Source: Flavobacterium sp. GSB-24
Lineage (GTDB): Bacteria; Bacteroidota; Bacteroidia; Flavobacteriales; Flavobacteriaceae
Direction: 5' to 3'
NCBI RefSeq assembly: GCF_027924665.1
Contig: NZ_AP027043.1
Coordinates: forward strand, 4,526,001 to 4,590,000
DNA length: 64,000 nt
A model generated the notes under the pieces. That model ran no database searches, had not been told where the DNA came from, and was given only the letters and a program-made list of their open reading frames with translations. How positions within the stretch are numbered: position 1 is the stretch's first letter; each line of letters starts with the position of its first letter. Below, one piece after another: positions 54,887 to 63,440 of the stretch. The position numbers and the translations under genes are program-made.

Positions 54887-57502
54887 ATGAAAAAAGTATA
54901 CAAACTTGTGTTTATGCTAAACTTCCTTGCATTAAACACTTTTGCACAAGAAAACGCTGCATTTAAAAATCCAAATTTACCTATTGAACAACGCGTTGAC
55001 GATTTGGTCTCCCGAATGACAATCGATGAAAAAATAAATCAATTAATGGATTCAGCTCCTGCTATAGATCGTCTGGGCATGCCAGAATACAATTGGTGGA
55101 ACGAATCACTGCATGGTGTTGCGCGTGCGGGATATGCTACCGTTTTTCCGCAATCTATTTCTATTGCCTCATCTTGGGACCGACAGTTAATTTTTGATGT
55201 TGCGAGTGCTATTTCTGATGAAGCGCGCGCCAAACATCATGAATATTTAAGACGAGGACAGCATGGCATTTATCAGGGATTGACTTTTTGGTCTCCAAAT
55301 ATCAACATCTTTCGTGATCCACGCTGGGGACGCGGACATGAAACTTATGGAGAAGATCCTTTTTTAACCAGCCAGCTCGGACTTAATTACGTTAACGGAC
55401 TTCAAGGTACTGATAAAAAATATTTTAAAGTAATTGCTACTGCCAAACATTTTGCTGTTCATTCTGGCCCAGAACCATCTCGCCATCAATTTAATGTCGA
55501 TGTGAGTGATATTGACCTTTATGAAACGTATCTTCCTGCTTTTCGTACTCTGGTAAAAGACGGTCATGTTTATTCTGTAATGGGAGCTTACAACCGATTT
55601 AGAGGCGAATCATGCAGTGCAAGTCCGTTTTTATTCAATATCCTTAGAAATGATTGGGGATTTAAAGGTTATATCGTTTCCGACTGCGGTGCTGTAACTG
55701 ATATTTGGAAATATCATAAAATAACCAATGATGCGGCTTCAGCTTCGGCTCTAGCAGTAAAAGAAGGTTTAGATTTAGAATGTGGCAGCAGTTACAAATC
55801 ACTAAAAGAAGCGCTTGACCGAAAATTGCTGACAGAAGCGGATATTGATACTGCCATAAAACGTTTGTTTACCGCTCGTTTTAAATTAGGAATGTTTGAT
55901 CCTGATGAAATTGTTCCTTATGCTCAAATTCCATACTCCGTAAATAATAATTCTGCAAATGACTGGCTTGCTCGTACAGCTTCTCAAAAAAGTATTGTTC
56001 TTTTAAAAAATCAAAATAATACATTACCGCTTTCTAAAGACATCAAAACAATTGCTGTAATTGGACCAAACGCAAATGATATACAGTCACTATGGGGAAA
56101 TTACAGTGGTGTTCCGAGCAATCCAATTACTGTTCTTAAGGGGATTCAAAACAAAATTGAACCTAATGCAAAGGTATTGTATGCAAAAGGGACAGACCTT
56201 GCAAAAGGTGTTCCTGAGATGAATGTTATTCCGTCTATTTACTTTCAAAATGAAAAAGGAACTCAAGGCTTAACAGGAGAATATTTTGATAACACTGAAT
56301 GGCAGGGAAAACCACTTTTTGTTCGTAATGATGATAATATAGATTTTCATTGGGACATTAACACACCTGATCCGCGTATGAAAATGGGAAATTATAGCGT
56401 AAAATGGTCTGGTTATATAACGGTTCCAAAAACAGGAATTTACAATATTTCTGACTGGTCAAAACCTTTTATGACCATAGATATTGAAACGGGGAAAACT
56501 ACTGGCGGTAAAAACAATCATCACCCGAGAATTCGTCCACAGAAAATTACATTAGAAGCTGGAAAAAAATATAAAATTGAAGTGAAATACCAAAACTTCT
56601 ACGGCGATGCAATTGCGCAGCTTTTATGGGCCGAACCACAAGAAAATGCATTAGAAAAAGCGGTTCAAACTGCCAATCAAGCGGATGCTGTGGTTTTGGT
56701 ATTGGGATTAAATGAACGTTTGGAAGGTGAAGAAATGAAAGTGGAAGCGGATGGTTTTGAAGGCGGAGACCGTACCAGCCTTAACTTACCAGCAAATCAG
56801 GAAGAATTGATGAAAGCAATAAAAGCAACTGGAAAACCTGTTATTTTAGTTTTAATAAACGGAAGTGCTCTTTCTATAAATTGGGCAAATGATAATATTC
56901 CTGCTATTTTAACAGCTGGATATCCAGGGCAGCAAGGCGGTAATGCAATTGCAGATGTACTTTTTGGTGATTATAATCCAGCCGGCAGATTACCTGTTAC
57001 GTACTATAAATCTGTAGACCAGCTGCCAGATTTCGAAAATTATGACATGAAAGGCCGTACGTACCGCTATTTTACAAAAGATCCTCTTTATCCTTTTGGA
57101 TTTGGTTTGAGTTATACTAAATTCAAGTACAGCAATTTACAAATTCCTGCAAATGCAAGTGCAGAAACAGACTTAAAAGTATCGGTTGATGTAACCAATA
57201 TTGGTGACCGCGATGGAGATGAAGTTGTTGAATTGTATATAAAAGATGAAAAAGCCTCTACTCCGAGACCAATATGTCAGTTAGAAGGTTTTGAGCGAAT
57301 TCATCTTAAAAAAGGAGAAACAAAAACAGTTAGTTTTACAATTAATTCGAGACAATTATCTTTAATCAATAAGAAAAAACAACGTGTTGTAGAACCAGGA
57401 TGGTTTACGATCTCAATTGGAGGAAAACAGCCAGATGGTTCGAGCGATATTCAAACTGGCCGAATAAATATTACAGGAAAAGAATTATTACTGGATAAAT
57501 AG
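54887..57502 (+). CDS. GH3 beta-glycosidase with PA14 insertion
   Basis: This secreted 871-residue GH3 enzyme starts best at ATG 54887, which opens a signal peptide (LVFMLNFLALNTFAQ). The longer frame adds an unlikely 25 residues. The GH3 TIM-barrel domain carries nucleophile Asp266 in YIVSDCGAV. A PA14 domain (about 460-585) is inserted in the second GH3 domain (alpha/beta sandwich), and an Fn3-like domain closes the protein (about 770-860). It would release terminal beta-linked xylose or glucose from oligosaccharides in the periplasm. It is divergent from the HTCS gene and probably part of the same regulon. A strong hairpin terminator follows. Confidence 0.94.
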   Translation: MKKVYKLVFMLNFLALNTFAQENAAFKNPNLPIEQRVDDLVSRMTIDEKINQLMDSAPAIDRLGMPEYNWWNESLHGVARAGYATVFPQSISIASSWDRQLIFDVASAISDEARAKHHEYLRRGQHGIYQGLTFWSPNINIFRDPRWGRGHETYGEDPFLTSQLGLNYVNGLQGTDKKYFKVIATAKHFAVHSGPEPSRHQFNVDVSDIDLYETYLPAFRTLVKDGHVYSVMGAYNRFRGESCSASPFLFNILRNDWGFKGYIVSDCGAVTDIWKYHKITNDAASASALAVKEGLDLECGSSYKSLKEALDRKLLTEADIDTAIKRLFTARFKLGMFDPDEIVPYAQIPYSVNNNSANDWLARTASQKSIVLLKNQNNTLPLSKDIKTIAVIGPNANDIQSLWGNYSGVPSNPITVLKGIQNKIEPNAKVLYAKGTDLAKGVPEMNVIPSIYFQNEKGTQGLTGEYFDNTEWQGKPLFVRNDDNIDFHWDINTPDPRMKMGNYSVKWSGYITVPKTGIYNISDWSKPFMTIDIETGKTTGGKNNHHPRIRPQKITLEAGKKYKIEVKYQNFYGDAIAQLLWAEPQENALEKAVQTANQADAVVLVLGLNERLEGEEMKVEADGFEGGDRTSLNLPANQEELMKAIKATGKPVILVLINGSALSINWANDNIPAILTAGYPGQQGGNAIADVLFGDYNPAGRLPVTYYKSVDQLPDFENYDMKGRTYRYFTKDPLYPFGFGLSYTKFKYSNLQIPANASAETDLKVSVDVTNIGDRDGDEVVELYIKDEKASTPRPICQLEGFERIHLKKGETKTVSFTINSRQLSLINKKKQRVVEPGWFTISIGGKQPDGSSDIQTGRINITGKELLLDK

Positions 57503-57526
57503 TATTAAAATTTAATACAACAAAGC

Positions 57527-57568
57527 CTTTAAACAACTACGTTTAAAGGCTTTGTTGTTTAAAATAAA
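57527..57568 (+). terminator. Terminator of the GH3 gene
   Basis: An 18-bp perfect stem (57527-57544 with 57551-57568) closes a 6-base loop just after the GH3 stop. The downstream T run is short, but the stem is very long. Confidence 0.8.
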
Positions 57569-57620
57569 ATTGAAAAAAACATCATTATAAATTATTTTTA
57601 TAAGTACTAAAAATTATTAA

Positions 57621-57652
57621 TTTGATTAATAACACAGACCGCCATAAATTTG
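57621..57652 (+). promoter_or_regulatory. Promoter of the osmC gene
   Basis: A TTTG -33 element (57621-57624) and TAAATTTG -7 element (57645-57652) are separated by 20 bases. This matches the Bacteroidota housekeeping promoter consensus very well, 60 bases before the ATG. Confidence 0.75.
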
Positions 57653-57712
57653 TCTCATCAAAATCAAACAACTGATTTGAAATCAAAAAATAACTTTTAA
57701 AAAATAGAAAAC

Positions 57713-58132
57713 ATGAAATTTACAAGAAGAGCAAACGCAAATTGGAAAGGTACAGGAATGGAAGGAACAGGAACTATCAGTACACAAAGTACTACTTTAG
57801 ACAATGCTCAGCTGTCTTTTAAAACCCGTTTCGATCAAGGTGTGGGAACGAATCCTGAAGAATTAATCGCAGCGGCACATTCTGGTTGTTTTACTATGCA
57901 GTTAAGCTTTTTGCTTTCTGAAGCCGGATTTGTTCCAGAAGATTTAAGTACAGAAGCTAAAGTGACTTTTGAAGATGGAAGTATTACTTTAATACAATTA
58001 ATACTTAATGGTAAAGTTCCAGGAATTTCAGAAGAAGATTTTCAAAAAGCAGCTCAAAAAGCAAAAGAAATTTGTCCGATATCTAAACTACTAAATACTG
58101 AAATTACTTTAGCAGTAACACTAAATGCATAA
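57713..58132 (+). CDS. osmC: OsmC-type peroxiredoxin
   Basis: This 139-residue thiol-dependent peroxidase reduces organic hydroperoxides in the cytoplasm. The sequence follows E. coli OsmC closely. The peroxidatic Cys59 lies in AAAHSGCFTM, the resolving Cys121 lies in KAKEICPISK, and RFDQGVGTNPEEL is a family motif. It has its own good promoter and a terminator shared with the convergent oxyR gene. The neighbouring OxyR suggests peroxide control, but an OxyR site was not identified. Confidence 0.94.
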   Translation: MKFTRRANANWKGTGMEGTGTISTQSTTLDNAQLSFKTRFDQGVGTNPEELIAAAHSGCFTMQLSFLLSEAGFVPEDLSTEAKVTFEDGSITLIQLILNGKVPGISEEDFQKAAQKAKEICPISKLLNTEITLAVTLNA

Positions 58133-58170
58133 GCAAATTAAAATAGAAGCTTACTAAGAATAATACTTAA

Positions 58171-58202
58171 AAAAAAGCCTGCCTTTACGGTCAGGCTTTT
58201 TT
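58171..58202. terminator. Bidirectional terminator between osmC and oxyR
   Basis: An 11-bp stem (58171-58181 with 58192-58202) with flanking A and T runs lies between the convergent genes and overlaps the oxyR stop codon. Confidence 0.85.
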
Positions 58203-59180
58203 GCTTTGCATTATAAAATCACTTACTGATTTCACAAAATAAGGAGAATCGTTCCATCTTATTTTACGGTAAGCGAAGTCTTTTTTTAATGATTCTGGAA
58301 GACAATTCCAGATCGCTTCGTTCATTTTTTCCAGCAGTAATTTCTTTGAAAAGGAATCTGAAACTACTAAACTTATTTCTCGTACTGGTTTTGGTTCTTT
58401 AAAAGGTTTAAAAAGTCCCAAATCTTTTTCGTTAAGAATAGAAAGCTCTGGAATAATGGCAAAACCCAATTGTGCATGAACCAGATTTTTTAAAGTTTCG
58501 ATCGAACTAATATCGTAAGTAAATTGTTCTTTTATTTTTCCTGGTGATTTTATACCGCAGATATCGAGCAGTTGCGCATTGTAGCAAAACTCACTATGAA
58601 GCAGCAATAACTCTGTTTTATCTCCTGGCTGCATTTCATAAAATTCATCTTTAATCATCGGATGAAGTTTATTCAGATAAGCTACAAAGGGTTCCTTAAA
58701 TACTGGATGTTCAATTAAATTTGGGTTTCCTGTTGGTGTTGCCATTAAAGCCACATCTAATGCACCAGTTTCCAGATCTTTCATTAACTGCCCTGTATTG
58801 GCTTCTTTTATAATAAAATGCACTTTTGGAGTCGCTTCTTTCATTGCCTTAATAAACAACGGAATCAGATATGGAGATAATGTTGTAATTACTCCTACTT
58901 TAACTTCTCCTTCTAATAAGTTTTTTTCATTTACTACAAAATCACGTATTTCGTCGGCTTCACGTAGTATTTTTTTGGCTCGGTTTATAATTTCTACTCC
59001 TAGTATTGTAGGTGTTAAGGGTACTTTATTACGATCAAAAATTTTGATGCCTATTTCTTCTTCCAGATTTTTTAATTGAATTGTAAGACCTGGCTGTGTA
59101 ACCATGCATACTTCAGCAGCTCTCGCAAAATGCCTTTCTTCGTCTAACGCTACAATATATTTTAATTGTTGTATGGTCAT
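58191..59180 (-). CDS. oxyR: OxyR-type LysR regulator
   Basis: This 329-residue LysR-family transcription factor has an N-terminal winged helix-turn-helix (about 1-60, HFARAAEVCMVTQPGLTIQLKNLE) and a periplasmic-binding-like effector domain (about 90-300). Two cysteines at residues 199 and 208 (SEFCY...LLDICGI) have the same spacing and numbering as the redox pair of E. coli OxyR. It should therefore sense hydrogen peroxide by disulfide formation and control catalase, OsmC and related genes. It is convergent with osmC. Confidence 0.92.
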   Translation of the reverse strand: MTIQQLKYIVALDEERHFARAAEVCMVTQPGLTIQLKNLEEEIGIKIFDRNKVPLTPTILGVEIINRAKKILREADEIRDFVVNEKNLLEGEVKVGVITTLSPYLIPLFIKAMKEATPKVHFIIKEANTGQLMKDLETGALDVALMATPTGNPNLIEHPVFKEPFVAYLNKLHPMIKDEFYEMQPGDKTELLLLHSEFCYNAQLLDICGIKSPGKIKEQFTYDISSIETLKNLVHAQLGFAIIPELSILNEKDLGLFKPFKEPKPVREISLVVSDSFSKKLLLEKMNEAIWNCLPESLKKDFAYRKIRWNDSPYFVKSVSDFIMQSKKA

Positions 59181-59243
59181 GATTATAAATTTATTTTATA
59201 AAGATAAGTAAAAAACCAGTTCTGCTTATAAAACAGGAAATTT

Positions 59244-60620
59244 CTAGTGATTTTGTCTTTTTAATGGTAAGATAAATTTAAAAGTACTTCCTTTTCCGAG
59301 TTTACTTTCAGCCCAAATTTCGCCATTATGTTTTTTTACAAATTCACTGCAAAGTAATAATCCAAGTCCATTTCCGATTTCATTTTCTGTTCCTTTTTGG
59401 ATTACTTTCTCATTGATTTTAAACAGTTTTTCTTTTATGTTGTCTGGAATTCCTATACCATTATCCTTAATCGAAACTTCAACTTTTTGATTGGACTTTT
59501 GCATTCGAATTATAATTTCACCATGATGATCTGTAAATTTAATTGCATTGGTCAGCAAGTTTCGCAAAACGGTATCAATCATATCTTTATCCAGATCAGC
59601 TTCAATAATCTCAGTTGATTCAAACTTAATGTCAATGTTTTTATTTAATGCAGCGTTTTTATTAAGTCCGATGTTTTCTTCAATCAATTTATTTAAGATC
59701 ACTTTTTTAGGATTGTATTCCATCATTCCAGTTTGTACCCTAGACCAATCCAAAAGGTTTTCAAGCAACTTGTAAATATTTTTGTTTGATTCGTGCAGCA
59801 ATTCGGTAATCTCTTTAATTTCTTCACGGCTGTACGTGTCAATTTCCTCCGACATTACTTCTGATAATGCAACCGACGATCCCAATGGACCTTTTAGATC
59901 GTGTGCAATAATAGAAAAGAATAAGTTTTTATCTCTTAGAAGTTTCTGTATTCTAAGATCTTGTTTTTCTTTTACTAATAATAAAAATCCAACCGTACCA
60001 ATGAGGGTTAATAAAAATAAGCCGATACTATATAAACTGTCAAAAATACTTGGTCTGAAAAAATTTTTCTGTGGATTTATATAGCTGTAAACCGCTCGCA
60101 AAAAGATTAAAATTTCAAAAGAAACATAACAAAGCAGGTAAAAAATACGGAATAAATTATTCTTTTTTTCTTTAAAATAACTAATTGTTGGCGGCAGATA
60201 AATGGCAAATATTCCGAGGGACATAATCAAAATACGAGTATTCATCGTACTTTCTAAAAACGTTGAAATATTAAAAACCAACATTGTCACAACTGTAATA
60301 CCAATTTGCAAGTGATAACGTCTTGAAAATTTGGTTTTAATCATAGACATTATTGCGATCGTTTCATAACAAGCGCCTGCAAGAATGGTAGTATTGGCAA
60401 GGTTTATCGAGATAAAATCTGGAGCTACGTTTCTTAAAAAAATAAATACCCAACCAATAGTCAGTAATATTTTTCCATATCCAAATGTTTTTAATTTTTT
60501 CTTATTCTCTGCTGTAGCATACGAAAAGGCATAACTAAAAATAAGAATACAAATAAATAAGTTTCCCCAAAAATAGAGCATAAAAACCGTTTTTGGATCT
60601 AGAGGTAAAAATTTGAACAT
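59244..60620 (-). CDS. Membrane-bound sensor histidine kinase
   Basis: This 458-residue kinase starts best at ATG 60620, because the longer frame uses TTG. About seven hydrophobic segments fill residues 10-210 and form the sensory part; no known sensor family was recognised. The HisKA domain has His240 (FSIIAHDLKGPLGS). The HATPase domain has NLLTNAIKFTD, DNGIGIP and GNGLGLLL. No response regulator is adjacent, so its partner lies elsewhere. The gene has its own promoter. Confidence 0.9.
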   Translation of the reverse strand: MFKFLPLDPKTVFMLYFWGNLFICILIFSYAFSYATAENKKKLKTFGYGKILLTIGWVFIFLRNVAPDFISINLANTTILAGACYETIAIMSMIKTKFSRRYHLQIGITVVTMLVFNISTFLESTMNTRILIMSLGIFAIYLPPTISYFKEKKNNLFRIFYLLCYVSFEILIFLRAVYSYINPQKNFFRPSIFDSLYSIGLFLLTLIGTVGFLLLVKEKQDLRIQKLLRDKNLFFSIIAHDLKGPLGSSVALSEVMSEEIDTYSREEIKEITELLHESNKNIYKLLENLLDWSRVQTGMMEYNPKKVILNKLIEENIGLNKNAALNKNIDIKFESTEIIEADLDKDMIDTVLRNLLTNAIKFTDHHGEIIIRMQKSNQKVEVSIKDNGIGIPDNIKEKLFKINEKVIQKGTENEIGNGLGLLLCSEFVKKHNGEIWAESKLGKGSTFKFILPLKRQNH

Positions 60621-60650
60621 TATTGAGTTATGTATATTAAAAACTGACCG

Positions 60651-60678
60651 CAAATATACAAAATCACAGTATAATCAA
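60651..60678 (-). promoter_or_regulatory. Promoter of the membrane histidine kinase gene
   Basis: On the minus strand, TTG (60678-60676), a 17-base spacer and TATATTTG (60658-60651) fit the flavobacterial TTG/TAnnTTTG consensus. The element lies about 31 bases before the ATG at 60620, which supports that start. Confidence 0.6.
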
Positions 60679-60736
60679 TACTTATCGACTGTTAGGTATA
60701 AAAATTACTAATCTTGGCGACTAATGATAAAATGAA

Positions 60737-60767
60737 AAGATCATCTAAATTTACTTTAAATGATCTT
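60737..60767 (-). terminator. Terminator of the M28 peptidase gene
   Basis: An 8-bp stem (60737-60744 with 60760-60767) with a further short inner stem is followed on the minus strand by a T-rich stretch. It lies about 50 bases after the peptidase stop. Confidence 0.6.
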
Positions 60768-60818
60768 CCAACATTATTGAATGCAGATCTGTATAATTTC
60801 AAAATTATATACTAAGAA

Positions 60819-62291
60819 TTATTCTTTTGTCTTTTTGTTTACTATGAGTTTAGGTCTATCAGGGTTATTAGACAATATCCAGCCGGTGCGGTATATCCAA
60901 TCTGTCATTTTATGAAGTTTGGCGAAATCAATATTTTCAGACTCATCCATTGGTGTATGGTATTGACTGTGGAGTACGCTGGTAAAAAAAACAGCTGGTA
61001 TTCCTTTTTGAGCGTAAGGAAGATGATCCGATCTAAAATAAAAGAATTCAGGATGTTCAGGTCTGTCCCAAAGTTTATCAAGCTCGAATTTAGGACCTTC
61101 TTCGTTTGCTTTCTTAGCGATATTAACCAGATCAGGAGAATTTTGATGAGGATCACTTGAACCCAATAATGCCGCTTGATTAATATCGTTTCTTCCTATC
61201 ATATCTCCGTTTAAAACTGCGATTATATCTTTTTGAGGCACTGTAGGATGTGAAGCATACCAGCTAGAACCTAATAATCCGCGTTCTTCTGAACCATGAA
61301 ATACAAATAATGCAGACCTCTTAGCTGGTTGTTTTTTATAAGCTCTCGCAATGGCAAGCATGGCGACACAAGTACTTGCGTTATCATCTGCTCCATTGTA
61401 GATTGAATCTTGTCCATATTTTTGACGCACACCGTCGTGATCTTGATGTCCGCTAAAAAGAACATATTCATTTTTTAATTGGGGATCTGTGCCTTCGATT
61501 TTTCCAACAACATTTACTGAAGGATATTTATAAGTTTCAGAAATGACTTCGGCTGATAAATTCTCTTTCGTGTTTTTTAGAAAATCAATTTGATCATTAT
61601 GCAACCAAAAAGCAGGCATTCTAGAGGGCACAGGCATTTTGTCGCGATAACCTTCGATACCATAAACACCTCTTTTCATCTGCGGCTCCACTTGAGACCA
61701 GCATTTTTCTCCAAATTCATCTGCAATAATGATAAGAGCTGCAGCGCCTCTATAAGCGAGATCTTCATAATACTTCTGCTTAACAAATCCTGGATAGCGT
61801 CTTTCAAAAAGAGAAATGTCTTCGGAAATCCCGTCTTTCGATGCAAGCAAAACAACAGCTTTTCCTTTTACATCTACTTTTTTAATTTCTTCTGGTGAAA
61901 TTTTTCCTAAATAAAGTAAGGGAGCTTCAACTTTATTGGTTGTGGTTTCGGCAATTAAAACCTCACTCCACAATTTGAATTCTTTTTGACCAATCTTAAA
62001 TTTGGTGTAGTTTGTAACCTGATGCCTGTACAAATCAAAAAACTGGAAAAAAGTACCATCGTCTCCTGCAGGAGACATTCCAGATTGTTTTGCTTTTTCT
62101 GCCAGCCAAACAGATACTTTCAACTCGTCTAAAGTACCGGCTTCGCGCCCATTAAAGTGGTCTCCCGCCATTTGGTACATATCTGTTTTAAGATCTTTTA
62201 CCGTAATTGCAGAAACTAAAGGCTTTTTTACTGCTTGCGAAAAAATCACATTGCAGTATAAACTAAGTAATATAAATAACTTCTTTTTCAT
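60819..62291 (-). CDS. Secreted M28-family zinc peptidase
   Basis: This 490-residue secreted metallopeptidase starts best at ATG 62291, which opens a signal peptide (KKLFILLSLYCNVIFSQ). A PA-like insert lies at about 115-245. The M28 di-zinc site is complete: GHQDHDGV (His, Asp), NGADDNAS (Asp), HGSEERGLLG (Glu pair), GDMIGRND (Asp) and QYHTPMDES (His). Such enzymes are aminopeptidases or glutaminyl cyclase-like; the residues here fit a peptidase. It would process peptides in the periplasm. It has a strong promoter and its own terminator. Confidence 0.93.
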   Translation of the reverse strand: MKKKLFILLSLYCNVIFSQAVKKPLVSAITVKDLKTDMYQMAGDHFNGREAGTLDELKVSVWLAEKAKQSGMSPAGDDGTFFQFFDLYRHQVTNYTKFKIGQKEFKLWSEVLIAETTTNKVEAPLLYLGKISPEEIKKVDVKGKAVVLLASKDGISEDISLFERRYPGFVKQKYYEDLAYRGAAALIIIADEFGEKCWSQVEPQMKRGVYGIEGYRDKMPVPSRMPAFWLHNDQIDFLKNTKENLSAEVISETYKYPSVNVVGKIEGTDPQLKNEYVLFSGHQDHDGVRQKYGQDSIYNGADDNASTCVAMLAIARAYKKQPAKRSALFVFHGSEERGLLGSSWYASHPTVPQKDIIAVLNGDMIGRNDINQAALLGSSDPHQNSPDLVNIAKKANEEGPKFELDKLWDRPEHPEFFYFRSDHLPYAQKGIPAVFFTSVLHSQYHTPMDESENIDFAKLHKMTDWIYRTGWILSNNPDRPKLIVNKKTKE

Positions 62292-62632
62292 AATTAAAAT
62301 CAAATTAAAGAATTAAAATAATTTTCTTGCAAAAAAAGAAGGGTCTGAAAAAAAACAAATCTATACTTTTTATAAATATCCTTCAATAAAAAATACTTTT
62401 TTTATTACATTTTGTTTAATCCTCAATTAAAACAAGACTTAACCTACAATAATTTAAACACTACAATAACCTGCAATGAATCTTATGCAAAATAGAGATG
62501 TTTATTTTTACAATAATTTATTATTTTCTTCAATAAAATCGTAAAACAACATTTTTGAATGCATATTCTTGATATATAATCTTTATTTGAAAAAAAATAA
62601 ATAATATTGCTGAATTGATTCTTACCTAAAGC
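62292..62632. other. Intergenic region between divergent M28 peptidase and ECF sigma genes
   Basis: This 341-base, very AT-rich gap carries the M28 promoter (62356-62386). No canonical -7 element was seen for the sigma gene. No small coding frame or stem-loop was recognised. Confidence 0.5.
62356..62386 (-). promoter_or_regulatory. Promoter of the M28 peptidase gene
   Basis: On the minus strand, TTG (62386-62384), a 20-base spacer and TAGATTTG (62363-62356) match the flavobacterial consensus, about 65 bases before the ATG at 62291. Confidence 0.62.
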
Positions 62633-63220
62633 ATGGCTCAAAATTCAAATATTGACGAAAAAAAACTTCTTCTTGAATTATCTCAAGGAAGTGAGCTTGC
62701 TTTTACAAATGTGTACAATCAGTATAAAAATACTGTTTATTCTACTGCTTTTAGAATTACTAAATCAAAAATTTTATCAGAAGAAGCTGTTCAGGATATC
62801 TTCTTGAAGATCTGGCAGAATCGTGAAACTTTGTCTGAAATAGACCATTTTGAAAATTATCTTTATATCATCTCGCGCAATCATTTGTTCAATTCCATTA
62901 AGAAAATTGCAAGAGAAGCTACTTTAGCATCAGAAATTAATTTAAAAGAGACCGGCTTTATAGATACAGATACCTCAATTAAAGACGAGCAGTACAATAT
63001 AATTTTAAACCAGATTGTGGAACAGCTTCCTCCGCAGCAGCAGAAAGTTTATAAAATGGCTAAATTGGACGGTTTGAGTCATCAAAAAATTGGTGAAAGT
63101 TTAGGCATTTCGACTGAGACTGTAAAAAAACATATGGCGCAGGCTCTAAAATTTATACGTCTTAAAATTTCTCCGTACATGAATATGTTCATGACGTTTC
63201 TTCTATTTTTTAAATTATAG
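62633..63220 (+). CDS. ECF sigma-70 factor (right-hand SusCD-type system)
   Basis: This 195-residue ECF sigma factor has region 2 at about 25-90 (FTNVYNQYKNTVYSTAFRIT, EAVQDIFLKIWQNRE) and region 4 at about 130-180 (LPPQQQKVYKMAKLDGLSHQKIGESLGISTETVKKH). The FecR-type gene starts 220 bases downstream. It is therefore the regulator of another outer-membrane uptake system, most of which lies beyond the window. Confidence 0.93.
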   Translation: MAQNSNIDEKKLLLELSQGSELAFTNVYNQYKNTVYSTAFRITKSKILSEEAVQDIFLKIWQNRETLSEIDHFENYLYIISRNHLFNSIKKIAREATLASEINLKETGFIDTDTSIKDEQYNIILNQIVEQLPPQQQKVYKMAKLDGLSHQKIGESLGISTETVKKHMAQALKFIRLKISPYMNMFMTFLLFFKL

Positions 63221-63440
63221 ATTAAAGTTTTTTCTCTCAAAAAGGCCTCATTGTCTATTATTTTACCTTTTTTTTACATTTTTTTCACATTTCACTACTC
63301 CCTCCCCATTTTTAAATGGTCTTTATAATAAAGAGGCACATTAAACATGCCTTATCCCTAAAATCAGAAGGGCTGAAAAAAAAAAAAAAGATAACCCAAT
63401 CTATCATTTACAAACAAGTACTAATTTAATTTACTAAACA

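Noticed and set aside
60621..60653. TTG start for the membrane histidine kinase
   Set aside because: The TTG overlaps the likely -7 element; the ATG at 60620 lies just after it and opens the first membrane segment.
63370..63392. Poly-A tract before the right-hand fecR gene
   Set aside because: Long A runs are common in this AT-rich genome, and no stem or promoter motif accompanies it.
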